Origin: an uncultured Desulfatiglans sp.
Lineage (GTDB): Bacteria; Desulfobacterota; DSM-4660; Desulfatiglandales; Desulfatiglandaceae
Reading direction: 5' to 3'
Assembly: GCA_900498135.1 (NCBI GenBank)
Contig: LR026961.1
Coordinates: forward strand, 4,023,215 to 4,087,214
Length of the DNA: 64,000 nt
Part shown: positions 41,646 to 50,828 of the stretch, in pieces
Position numbering within the stretch: the first letter of the stretch is position 1
Layout: each line of letters starts with the position of its first letter
Position numbers and translations under genes: made by a program
The notes under the pieces: generated by a model
Told to the model about the DNA's origin: nothing
The model's input: only the letters and a program-made list of their open reading frames with translations
Databases searched by the model: none

Positions 41646-44600
41646 ATGGTAACGAATGCTACGGCTCCTTACATGGCGGCTGCCCGTCAAGGGGGTGAAA
41701 TACTGTATTACAAATCCGCGCCCAATGGGGGAGGACTTATCGGTACAGGAACGGGTATACGCAGTTGGTTCGTCCGAACATCCATGGACATGTTCTACTA
41801 CTTCTCGAAGCCTACCAACCAAACGCTGCAGACGTTTCAGCAGCGAAGAAACGCTGAGCTCCGCCGCTTGTTTCGCGCCGCACTTAAAAAAGATTATACA
41901 GGCATATTGACAGACGCAGACGTGCAGCATTTGGTTACTGAGGGAAGCAAGCCCCTTAGCGCTAGAGAAATAATGGATGCACTCCAACGTGCTGATGACC
42001 ATGTCAGACTATGCAACATGAATTCTTACGATCAATTAGTAAAGTACATAGAAAATTGGACACCTATAAATCTAGATAAAGATAACCCATCTAATATTCA
42101 GTTACCGGATATCGAAATTCCCAAGAACAAGGCTGCAGTTCGATTATTTTTGAATATTGCCAATCAGCTTTCCAGAGAAGCGACCTCACGTTCGCAGAAG
42201 GTAAGCCTCCAGTGGTTGATAGAAACGTCCGCCAGACGATTCAAAGAACACCTTGCTGACGTTCAGAAACATGTTTCCCGCTTGACGGAACATACCTCTG
42301 CTCAACGATCCTTCCTCCAGAAGATCCTTCTCCATCCTAGCATCGTAAACATCCCCGTAACTGAAAGAGACCTGGCCATGCAGCTCCTGACCCATAAGTA
42401 CAGAACCGAGATCTTACCCGGATGGGATTCGCCCGACAACGAGCTTCTCAGGAACACAGTTCAAAACCAGGAGGAAAATACGCCACTCGACCCGAATACA
42501 ATATTCGAAATCTTTTCCTCCAAAGATATCGAAAAGCGATTTCTGAAGGTCGATGAATCCAACCTCCTTCCGGTTCTATACAGGGTCAGCGCCGAAAACC
42601 TCATCCGCCAGGACAAAGCTCTACAGCTGGAAGGCCTACAGAGGACGCTTTTCCTCGCCCTGACTAGTCCAGAATGGTCCCGCAGACCTTCGTCATTGGA
42701 CGATTTCTACAGATACACCGTACTCGTCGAACAGGATATCGAGACGATCGCCCGGGATTATGAAAACTATAAGGATTCGCTCGGAAGACCCACATTGTCC
42801 ATGCGGCGGGTCTGGAACATCATTGCACAAACCGATCTACCCTCCAACGTAAGCGAAGCGAATTTCGCCGGTTGTCTGGTAAATCACCCGCTTCTTACCC
42901 CTATCAAACTCCAGCGCAAAGACCACTCACTCTTCTGCCTGACTGCGCCCCCAGAACCCGTGCAATCGCCTAATAAAATTCAAAACCAACGTATGTCGCC
43001 CCTACCCGAGAACCAGAGCGACGACCTCTCGCTGGAAGACCAGAACGACGAACTCTCGTTAGAGGAGCAACAATACCCTCCCCAAGGCCTTGAAATTCAG
43101 TCGCATACGCCTATTGGTATAGCAAACCAGCAATTTCCTGCGCCGCAAACGACGGATACTGTCCAAAACGAAAGTTCAAAGCAAAACATATACTTTGCCG
43201 ACTTGCTGAAGATCCATAGCTTGAAAGAACCCCAATCTGGCGATAACCTTGAACATCGAGATGAGACCGATCCACTTGAACTGACACCATCCCCGCATCA
43301 ACACCCGTTTACCAAGGCGCCTGTCGAGAAGCCCATTAATGCCAAAAATCCTGGAGAGGATTCAATCCCTACCACCCCGCTGACACACACGGTGGAATCA
43401 GATGAAAACACAAAGAAAAATCTTGAAACTTTCCCGATCGAATGGATTGACACAATACCAAAATATCCCAAACTTCCAAATGAAACGCAAACCGAACAAT
43501 GCGAAATTGTCCCAGCAATCAATGCAGAGCAAAATACCGCCTTCTACACCATACCAATTTCGGAGAACCTCAAGCATTCAGATTGGATTGACAGCTTATA
43601 TCATGGTGACGTAACTCTGGATGGCAATACCTGCTACATTCAATGTGTTCTTGCAGCCTTACTGGAAAAAAAATGGGGTAAGGATTTTTTGAAATCGTTC
43701 TGTCAGATATCTTCGAAAATCAATGCTGCCGATCCTTCAAAAAAAGAGCGCTTCCTCTCCATTACTTTAAGACTTCATGGCCAAGGCAACCCAAATTCCT
43801 TCGAATTCGAATACAATAAACATGACACTAATTTGCTGATTCCCTTCTTTGAATCTGTTTTGGCGGCCAATTTTCATAGAGATCGGACTGAATGGGGGAC
43901 TCCACAAGAAGTGCTGGAAAACCTCGGGTTGGATTATATTTCCCTGATCGAATCCGAGGAAATCGCCCCAGAATTGAACAGGTCGATGCTGCTAAGACCG
44001 TTGTCAGCAAAAAGCCCAGCTGAATTTTCAAGAGAAGGGAAAGCCATTGTTCGGCACCTCAAAACGCTATTGATGCAGGAAGCCAACGCCCTCGAACAAG
44101 GCGGTGGAAAAGATCAATATTTTCTTACTCAGATCGAAACGCTCCACAAGCAGATGCTTTTGCGATTATTTAATGATTCCGACACCTCTCCTTTACTTAC
44201 TCAAGAAAGGTTCAGCACCTACCAGCAATCGACCGCTCAATTCCTCCAAGGCCATGTGAAACCGGATGTCGACCGATTTTATGCATTTTTATGTGAATCA
44301 ACCGAGCAGGCGCAAAAAGAGAAGGCGTACTTCACCGAGCGCGGCGAAAAATCCAAGAAAGCGTTTCTAAAGCAATTCAAAAAGGAAGCCATCAACCGCG
44401 ATCACAATTTTATTAAATCCTGCATTATGGACATCACTTCATTTATAACAGATGAATCTAACTTATTAAAGTATAACAACAATGAAGCACACAACAAGAA
44501 TATCCGTACGTTTCAGGAAAATATAGAATCCATTCTATTAGATAATCAGAAACTATTTTTTGGTGATTCCCGTATTTTATCCAATGATAAAATAAAATTA

Positions 44601-45251
44601 TTATTGGGAGATATCAAAATATACCTGCAAAAACAACCTTCGATCATACCTGAAAATCCAAAAGAAATTCGCTCATTCTCTAGTAAGTTGATAAAAAGAA
44701 CAAACATCGAAATATTGCTTAAAAAGAGATGCAAAGAAAATCACAAAATAGGGATGAATCATATAATATTACAACTCTCTCAATATCATACCCAAAAAAT
44801 AAATCCAATGTATGATCAATTCTTTCAATTATACCTTTCAAATTTAAAATTTAAACAAATAAATACTCTTTTATCTCACCTCGGTAGTCAAACGCTTGAT
44901 TTTTATCGAAACCTAAGAAAGTTGTATAAATCTGAACTTGCCGTCTTACACCAAAATTTCCCAAATATAATGAAAACAAAGTTACGAAATTTTATCTCCA
45001 ATGGCTTGGAGAAAGATTCACCGATGGTTCTTTTTGCAGGCAATCACTGGATGCCGCTCATCAGCACCTCCCCAACCTACTTCATCTGCTACTCCATGCA
45101 AAGCAGTTCAGACCGTCGGCAAATTCCGCGGGAGGGGTTTTTGGAGGAAATGTGCCTTCCGCTTATCCAAAATTATGAGGATGCAGCAGGGACTCCGGTG
45201 GACATAATCCAAATCAAAAAACCTCGAACGGATATAGAAAAAGAGAAATAA
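41646..45251 (+). CDS. Giant protein with deubiquitinase-like (USP/OTU) cysteine-peptidase signature
   Basis: This 1,201-residue protein is intact, with GAGG six bases before the ATG. Residues 1-450 are helical and unrecognised; 455-640 form a Gln/Pro/Glu-rich linker with an acidic duplication (DDLSLEDQ, DELSLEEQ). A predicted papain-fold region then starts with LDGNTCYIQCVLAALL; C663 sits in a close match to the ubiquitin-specific-protease Cys box (GNTCYxxxVLxALL) and also resembles OTU DGNC. A late His, H1134 in AGNHWMPLI, could complete a Cys-His pair after a 470-residue, Lys/Asn-rich, AT-rich insert. No signal peptide or membrane span is evident. Possible effector, toxin or peptidase; AT bias suggests horizontal gain. 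Family call tentative. Confidence 0.5.
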   Translation: MVTNATAPYMAAARQGGEILYYKSAPNGGGLIGTGTGIRSWFVRTSMDMFYYFSKPTNQTLQTFQQRRNAELRRLFRAALKKDYTGILTDADVQHLVTEGSKPLSAREIMDALQRADDHVRLCNMNSYDQLVKYIENWTPINLDKDNPSNIQLPDIEIPKNKAAVRLFLNIANQLSREATSRSQKVSLQWLIETSARRFKEHLADVQKHVSRLTEHTSAQRSFLQKILLHPSIVNIPVTERDLAMQLLTHKYRTEILPGWDSPDNELLRNTVQNQEENTPLDPNTIFEIFSSKDIEKRFLKVDESNLLPVLYRVSAENLIRQDKALQLEGLQRTLFLALTSPEWSRRPSSLDDFYRYTVLVEQDIETIARDYENYKDSLGRPTLSMRRVWNIIAQTDLPSNVSEANFAGCLVNHPLLTPIKLQRKDHSLFCLTAPPEPVQSPNKIQNQRMSPLPENQSDDLSLEDQNDELSLEEQQYPPQGLEIQSHTPIGIANQQFPAPQTTDTVQNESSKQNIYFADLLKIHSLKEPQSGDNLEHRDETDPLELTPSPHQHPFTKAPVEKPINAKNPGEDSIPTTPLTHTVESDENTKKNLETFPIEWIDTIPKYPKLPNETQTEQCEIVPAINAEQNTAFYTIPISENLKHSDWIDSLYHGDVTLDGNTCYIQCVLAALLEKKWGKDFLKSFCQISSKINAADPSKKERFLSITLRLHGQGNPNSFEFEYNKHDTNLLIPFFESVLAANFHRDRTEWGTPQEVLENLGLDYISLIESEEIAPELNRSMLLRPLSAKSPAEFSREGKAIVRHLKTLLMQEANALEQGGGKDQYFLTQIETLHKQMLLRLFNDSDTSPLLTQERFSTYQQSTAQFLQGHVKPDVDRFYAFLCESTEQAQKEKAYFTERGEKSKKAFLKQFKKEAINRDHNFIKSCIMDITSFITDESNLLKYNNNEAHNKNIRTFQENIESILLDNQKLFFGDSRILSNDKIKLLLGDIKIYLQKQPSIIPENPKEIRSFSSKLIKRTNIEILLKKRCKENHKIGMNHIILQLSQYHTQKINPMYDQFFQLYLSNLKFKQINTLLSHLGSQTLDFYRNLRKLYKSELAVLHQNFPNIMKTKLRNFISNGLEKDSPMVLFAGNHWMPLISTSPTYFICYSMQSSSDRRQIPREGFLEEMCLPLIQNYEDAAGTPVDIIQIKKPRTDIEKEK

Positions 45252-45432
45252 GCGAGATTGAGCAGCCGGCGGGAGAAGACCATAGATGCCCTGTCGGAGG
45301 TCACAAATGCTTTGAGGCCCGGTCCATTCTCCAGGCATAAAGGTTGAAGCCGAAGCGGTTATCCATTATGATGGCTCGCGTCTTTTCATGTTGGTTCTGA
45401 AGTCCTTTCCCGGGATTTCTCATGAGGTTTTT

Positions 45433-46542
45433 ATGAAAGGCCGCCCGTCCATCATCATCATGCTCGTGGTCGCATGTTTTTTGGCTGTCGGAGGCTATGC
45501 CGCCTATTTTGACTGGTCACGAAGGCAGGGGCTGCCCGAAGGCCTCCTTCTGGCCAACGGGCGCATCGAGGGGGACCGGGTCACCGTTGCCGGCAAGTTC
45601 GCCGGCCGCATCCAAACGTTGCTGGCCCATGAAGGCGACTGGGTGGAAGCCGGGCAGCCCCTTGTCACCCTGGACGACACCCAGATCCGCGCCCGGGTGG
45701 ATCAGGCCCGGGAAGGGCTGGCCGCCTACGAGGCTCGGATCCAGGCGACTTCGACCGCGCTCCGCGTTTTGAGGCAGGAGGTGCCGCTTTCGATCGAGAT
45801 GGCCGAGGCGGATCTGGCCCGAGCGACGGGGGCGCTCCAGAAGGCGCAGGCCGCCGAGGCCCAAGCGGAAAGGGACGCCAAACGCTTCGGCAAACTGGCC
45901 GCAAAAGGGGTAGTCGAGGCACGGAGGAGCGAGGAGGCCGATCTGGCCCGGGAGGCGGCCCGAAGCGACCGGATTTCAGCCGAGGCCTCCCTCATTCAAG
46001 CCCGCAAGAAGGCAGCCGACGCACAGCTCGGCTGGGAGCGCATCGCGGCCAAAGAGGACGAGTTGAAGGCCCTGCAGGCACAGCGCGATCAGGCCCGTGG
46101 CGCGCTTGCCGAGGCGGAAAGCGTCCTGGCCGACCTCACCATCACGGCCCCCTCGGACGGCATGATCACCCACCGCATCGTCAACCTCGGCGAAGTGGTT
46201 CAGGCCGGCAGTCCGTTGTATGAGCTGGTCGATCTGGACAGCCTCTATCTCAAGGTCTACATCCCGGAGATCCAGATCGGCAAGCTCAGGCTGGACCTGC
46301 CGGCCCGCATCTACACGGACGCCTTTCCGGAACAGCCGTTCCCCGCGCGCGTCCGATACATCGCCTCCAGCGCGGAGTTCACCCCCAAGGAGGTCCAGAC
46401 CCCCGACGAGCGGGTGAAGCTCGTCTTCGCCGTCAAGCTTTATCTCGACGAAAACCCGGACCACCGCCTCGCCCCGGGCATGCCGGCCGACGCCGTCATC
46501 CAGTGGGACCCGGAAACCCCGTGGACCGAGCCGCAGTGGTGA
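45433..46542 (+). CDS. HlyD/YbhG-type periplasmic adaptor (membrane fusion protein)
   Basis: The 369-residue protein starts MKGRPSIIIMLVVACFLAVG, a single N-terminal membrane anchor. A biotinyl-lipoyl half (GRIQTLLAHEGDWVEAGQPLVTLDDT), a long coiled coil (about residues 90-225, rich in A, E, R, Q), the second lipoyl half (ITAPSDGMITHRIVNLGEVVQAGSPLYELVD) and a beta-barrel follow. It bridges an inner-membrane ABC exporter to an outer-membrane channel. The ABC gene follows after four bases. GAGG lies five bases before the ATG. Confidence 0.88.
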   Translation: MKGRPSIIIMLVVACFLAVGGYAAYFDWSRRQGLPEGLLLANGRIEGDRVTVAGKFAGRIQTLLAHEGDWVEAGQPLVTLDDTQIRARVDQAREGLAAYEARIQATSTALRVLRQEVPLSIEMAEADLARATGALQKAQAAEAQAERDAKRFGKLAAKGVVEARRSEEADLAREAARSDRISAEASLIQARKKAADAQLGWERIAAKEDELKALQAQRDQARGALAEAESVLADLTITAPSDGMITHRIVNLGEVVQAGSPLYELVDLDSLYLKVYIPEIQIGKLRLDLPARIYTDAFPEQPFPARVRYIASSAEFTPKEVQTPDERVKLVFAVKLYLDENPDHRLAPGMPADAVIQWDPETPWTEPQW

Positions 46543-46546
46543 TCCT

Positions 46547-48508
46547 ATGCCCGGCCAACCACCCGTCATCCGCGTCGAGTCCATCGAAAAGGCCTATGGC
46601 AGAAGCCGCGCCCTTCGTAAAGTGAGCATCGAGGTCCGCAGCGGAGAGATCTACGGGCTGATCGGCCCGGACGGCTCCGGCAAGAGCACGCTCATGAAGG
46701 TGCTCGCCGGCGTGCTGACCTTCGATGCCGGCGAGGTCCAGGTCTTCGGGACGGCCCTTGACACCGAGCGGGCGGCCGAGCGCATCAAGGGGCGGATCGG
46801 CTTCATGCCGCAGGGCCTGGGCCTCAACCTGTATCCCGAACTCTCGGTCGAAGAGAACATCGATTTCTTCGCCCGCCTGCGACTGCTTCCGGAAAAAGAG
46901 CTTGCCGAACGGAAAGAGGAGCTCCTCGCGATGACGCGCCTGAAGCCCTTCCGCGGGCGGCCGATGAAGAACCTTTCGGGGGGCATGAAACAGAAGCTCG
47001 GGCTCGTCTGCACCCTGATCCACGAACCGGAGCTGGTGATCCTCGACGAACCCACGACAGGCGTCGACCCGGTCTCGAGGCGCGACTTCTGGGCCATCCT
47101 GGCGCGCATCCTGCGCGACCGCGGCATCACGGCCCTCGTCTCGACGGCCTACATGGACGAGGCTGCCCGGTTTCAACGCAGCTCCCTTTTCTACGAAGGG
47201 GAGGTCCTGGCCGAAGGGGCGAGCGCCGAAATGACCCGGCTCGTCCCCGGCACCCAGGTGAACATCCGGCCCACGGGGCGCCCCCTCGAGGCCTTGAGCC
47301 GTCTTCGCCGCTCCTTTTCGCAGGTCGAGGCCATCGGGCCGTGGTTCAAGGTGTTCGTCGACCAGGAAGAGCACCGGGAGGCCGAGGAAAGGGTCCTGCA
47401 GGCGTTGGATGGGCTGGAGATCGAGGAGGTTTATTCCTCGGACCCCGAACTGGAGGATGTCTTCATCGCCCTGCTCAACCGCCGGGAAAAGGGTCTGCCG
47501 GCGGCCGGGGAGGAAACACCGTCCGCGCCCTCTTCCGCAGCCGGCCGGGAGGCGGCCGGCAACGCTATCGAGGCCCGTGAGCTCGTCCGGGACTTCGGCG
47601 CCTTCCGGGCAGTGGACCGGGTCAGTTTCACCGTCGCCCAGGGAGAGGTATTCGGCCTGCTCGGGGCCAACGGCGCCGGCAAGACCACCGTCATCAAGAT
47701 GCTCACGGGCATTCTGCCCCCGACCGCCGGCGAGGGCCTCGTAGCCGGGGCGGACATGCGGAGGGCCGGCAGGACCATCAAGGAGCGCATCGGCTACATG
47801 TCGCAGGCCTTTTCGCTCTACCAGGACCTGACCGTCATCGAAAACATCCGGCTCTACGCAGGGATCTACGGCCTCGGACGCAGCCTGGCCAGGGAGCGCG
47901 CCGCCTGGATCCTGAACCTCGCCGGGCTCGAGGGGCGCGAGCGTGATCAGGCGGGCCGGCTCCCCATGGGCCTGCGCCAGCGGCTGGCCCTCGGCTGCGC
48001 CCTCGTGCATCGGCCCCGGATCCTCTTCCTGGACGAGCCGACGAGCGGGGTGGACCCGGTCGGCCGCCGCCGCTTCTGGGACGTCCTCTTCAAACTCTCG
48101 CGCGAAGACCGGGTCACGATCCTCGTCACCACCCATTACATGAGCGAGGCGGAGCACTGCGACCACCTGGCGCTGATGTACGCAGGCCGGATCGTCGCCG
48201 ATGCCGGTCCGGCCGAGATGAAGCAGTCGGTCGAGGCCGAAGCGGGCAAACTGATCGAAGTCCTGACCCCGAAGCCTTTGACGGCCATGGGCCTGCTCGA
48301 AGAGGCCGGATTCGAGGGGGTGGCCCTTTTCGGCAACGCCATCCACCTCCTGAGCCCCGACCCGGCCGATAGCGAAACGCGGATCCGGGATGCCCTGGAT
48401 GCCGGGGGCGTCGCCCTCCAGCGGATCGAGACCCGCCCGCTCAGCATGGAGGACGTCTTCGTGCACCGGGTGCTGAGCCTCGAGCGGGAGGAGCGCCGGA
48501 CCCCATGA
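46547..48508 (+). CDS. ABC transporter ATPase with two fused nucleotide-binding domains (YbhF-like)
   Basis: The 653-residue protein has two NBDs. The first has Walker A GPDGSGKST (about residue 42), signature NLSGGMKQKL, and Walker B LVILDEPTTGVDP. The second has Walker A GANGAGKTT, a weaker signature (LPMGLRQRL in place of LSGGQ), and Walker B ILFLDEPTSGVDP. Fused dimers of this kind drive YbhFSR-type multidrug or polyketide exporters. The stop overlaps the permease start by four bases. Confidence 0.9.
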   Translation: MPGQPPVIRVESIEKAYGRSRALRKVSIEVRSGEIYGLIGPDGSGKSTLMKVLAGVLTFDAGEVQVFGTALDTERAAERIKGRIGFMPQGLGLNLYPELSVEENIDFFARLRLLPEKELAERKEELLAMTRLKPFRGRPMKNLSGGMKQKLGLVCTLIHEPELVILDEPTTGVDPVSRRDFWAILARILRDRGITALVSTAYMDEAARFQRSSLFYEGEVLAEGASAEMTRLVPGTQVNIRPTGRPLEALSRLRRSFSQVEAIGPWFKVFVDQEEHREAEERVLQALDGLEIEEVYSSDPELEDVFIALLNRREKGLPAAGEETPSAPSSAAGREAAGNAIEARELVRDFGAFRAVDRVSFTVAQGEVFGLLGANGAGKTTVIKMLTGILPPTAGEGLVAGADMRRAGRTIKERIGYMSQAFSLYQDLTVIENIRLYAGIYGLGRSLARERAAWILNLAGLEGRERDQAGRLPMGLRQRLALGCALVHRPRILFLDEPTSGVDPVGRRRFWDVLFKLSREDRVTILVTTHYMSEAEHCDHLALMYAGRIVADAGPAEMKQSVEAEAGKLIEVLTPKPLTAMGLLEEAGFEGVALFGNAIHLLSPDPADSETRIRDALDAGGVALQRIETRPLSMEDVFVHRVLSLEREERRTP

Positions 48509-49659
48509 AATGGAAGCGCATCTTCATCGTCGCCCAGAAGGAGTGGCGCGAGATCCTGCGCGACCGCCTCTTTTTCACCCTCGCCTTCGTGGTGCCGGGG
48601 GTCCTCATGCTCCTGTTCGGATACGGCATCTCGCTCGACGTCGAGAACCTGCCCTTCGCCGTCGTCGACCACGACCGCTCACGCCTGAGCCGCGATTATG
48701 CCTACCGGTTCATCGAGTCGCGCTATTTCGATTTCAAGGGATACCTGGACGACGAACGGGACGTCGACCCCCTGCTCAGCGACAATGTCATCCGCGCAGC
48801 CGTCATCATCCCCGAGCATTTCGAAAAAAGGCTTCTGGCAGGACGTCCGGCCGCCGTGCAGACCCTCATCGACGGGACCTTTCCCTCACGCGCCCAGACG
48901 ACCAAGAGCTACGTCACGGCCATCAACAACGCCGTCACGATGGAGCTGGTCTCGCGGCACCTGGCCGAACGGGATGGAAAGGACATGGACCGGGCGCGTA
49001 AGATGCTCCAGCCGGTGGGACTGCAGATCCGGTACCTGTACAATCAGAGCGCCAAGAGCATCTGGTCGATCGCCCCGAGCCTCCTGATGGTCATTCTCAT
49101 GATCGCACCGCCTTTCCTGACCGCTATCGGCGTCGTGCGGGAGAAGGAAAACGGGTCCATTTACAACATCTACGCCTCCACGGTCAGCCGCGGGGAGTTC
49201 CTGATCGGGAAGCTGGCCCCCTATGTCATTATCTCGACGCTCAATATGACACTCCTCTGGGTCCTGGCGGTCCAGCTCTACGGGGCACCCTTCAAGGGGC
49301 AGCTCGGATTCTTCCTGCCCGCCTCCGTCCTCTATCTCCTGTGCACGACCGGGATCGGGCTCCTGATCTCCGTCTTCGTGAGAACCCAGATCGCCGCCAT
49401 CATCGTGACCGTCATCCTCACCCTGGTGCCCGCCGTCCTCTATTCGGGGTTCCTGATCCCCATCGCCTCCCTCTCGGGCCAGGCCAAGATCACGGCTCAC
49501 CTGATCCCGGCCATGTATTACACGAATATCGCGGTGGGAAGCTTCCTGAAGGGGGTCGGTCTGGAGGTCCTGTGGGGCGATCTCCTGGTGCTGGCGGTCT
49601 ACGCCCTGATCGTCTTTTCTGCGGGCTTCATCCTGTTCAGCAAGAGGCCGAAGGCATGA
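48505..49659 (+). CDS. ABC-2 type permease 1 (YbhS-like)
   Basis: The 384-residue protein has one N-terminal membrane span (FFTLAFVVPGVLMLLFGYGI), a large extracytoplasmic domain of about 150 residues (VVDHDRSRLSRDY onward), and about five C-terminal spans, the layout of ABC-2 permeases. VREKENGSIYNIYASTVSRGEFLIGKL is the conserved cytoplasmic coupling helix. Overlaps the genes on both sides by four bases, so all four exporter genes form one operon. Confidence 0.9.
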   Translation: MKWKRIFIVAQKEWREILRDRLFFTLAFVVPGVLMLLFGYGISLDVENLPFAVVDHDRSRLSRDYAYRFIESRYFDFKGYLDDERDVDPLLSDNVIRAAVIIPEHFEKRLLAGRPAAVQTLIDGTFPSRAQTTKSYVTAINNAVTMELVSRHLAERDGKDMDRARKMLQPVGLQIRYLYNQSAKSIWSIAPSLLMVILMIAPPFLTAIGVVREKENGSIYNIYASTVSRGEFLIGKLAPYVIISTLNMTLLWVLAVQLYGAPFKGQLGFFLPASVLYLLCTTGIGLLISVFVRTQIAAIIVTVILTLVPAVLYSGFLIPIASLSGQAKITAHLIPAMYYTNIAVGSFLKGVGLEVLWGDLLVLAVYALIVFSAGFILFSKRPKA

Positions 49660-50828
49660 GCGGACACGCCCGAAGCATTCCGTCTTCCCCAGGGGTTTGG
49701 TTTCAGCGCGTCGCATCCCTCACCGTAAAGGAGCTGCGGCAGCTCTACCGCGACCCGATCCTTATGCTCTTCATCCTCTATGCCTTCACTTTGGACATCT
49801 ATCTGGCCGGGTCGGGCGTCAGCCTGGAGCTGAAGCAGGCGCGCCTCTTCGTGCAAGACCACGACCGCTCGACCGCCTCCCGTGAACTGATCCACCGCTT
49901 CCGCCCGCCCTATTTCCGCTTCATGGGGGAAACCGCGGACGAGCGGCGCGGAATCGCCCTCCTCGACCGGGGCGAGGCGATGCTCGTGCTCGACATTCCC
50001 GAGCACTTCGAAAAGAGGCTGCTCGAAGACGAATCAGCCGATGTCCTCCTCCTGGTGGACACCACCAACTCCGTGCTGGGCTTCCTGGCCTCATCGTATG
50101 CGGCGGAGATCGTCAGCGGCTACGGGATGGAGGTCGGCATGCGGCGCGCCGGCCTCGGGGAGGACGCCCTCGAACGGATGCCGCTGATCGAAAACCAGGC
50201 GCGCGTCTGGTTCAACCCCAACCAGAACAACACCTGGTTCATGTCCCTGACCGAGCTCCTGAACATCATCACCGTGCTGGTCGTGCTGCTCCCGGCCGCG
50301 GCCCTCGTGCGCGAAAAGGAGAGGGGCACGATCGAGCAGCTCCTCGTCTCGCCCCTCAGCCCCTTCCAGATCGTGCTGCCCAAGATCGCGGCGATGTCGG
50401 CGGTGATCCTCGCCGGCACCGCCCTCTGCCTCTTCTCCGTCCTCGGGGCGGTCTTCCATCTCCCCTTCCGGGGGAGCCTCCTCTTCTTCTTCGCCGTCAC
50501 GGCGCTCTATGTCTTCACCACCGCCGGCCTCGGGGTGCTCGCCGCCACCTTCGCCCGGAACATGGCCCAGGTCGGCATGCTGACCGTGCTGATGGTGGCC
50601 CCGATGCTCTTTCTATCCGGCAACTGGACCCCTCCCGAGGCCATGAACCGTGTGATGGTGTTCTTCATGACCCTTTCCCCGCTGCACTATTTCATCGACG
50701 CGAGCTTCGGCATCCTCCTCAAAGGCGCCGGCCTGAAGCTCCTCTGGGACGACATCCTCGCCATGGCGCTCATCGGCGCCACGGTGTTCGGCATCGGTCT
50801 GTGGCGCTTCCGGCGGCAGTTTCATTGA
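49656..50828 (+). CDS. ABC-2 type permease 2 (YbhR-like)
   Basis: The 390-residue protein parallels permease 1: N-terminal span, external domain starting VQDHDRSTASRE, then LVREKERGTIEQLLVSPLSPFQIVLPK before the C-terminal spans. Two different half-size permeases fit the YbhFSR arrangement. Its last 59 bases overlap the end of the convergent treZ gene, which is unusual for two genes with different functions. Confidence 0.9.
   Translation: MSGHARSIPSSPGVWFQRVASLTVKELRQLYRDPILMLFILYAFTLDIYLAGSGVSLELKQARLFVQDHDRSTASRELIHRFRPPYFRFMGETADERRGIALLDRGEAMLVLDIPEHFEKRLLEDESADVLLLVDTTNSVLGFLASSYAAEIVSGYGMEVGMRRAGLGEDALERMPLIENQARVWFNPNQNNTWFMSLTELLNIITVLVVLLPAAALVREKERGTIEQLLVSPLSPFQIVLPKIAAMSAVILAGTALCLFSVLGAVFHLPFRGSLLFFFAVTALYVFTTAGLGVLAATFARNMAQVGMLTVLMVAPMLFLSGNWTPPEAMNRVMVFFMTLSPLHYFIDASFGILLKGAGLKLLWDDILAMALIGATVFGIGLWRFRRQFH

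Noticed and set aside
46496-48466. A 656-codon minus-strand frame opposite the ABC ATPase gene
   Set aside because: The sense strand encodes a clear double-NBD ATPase with all motifs. The opposite frame is an antisense shadow.
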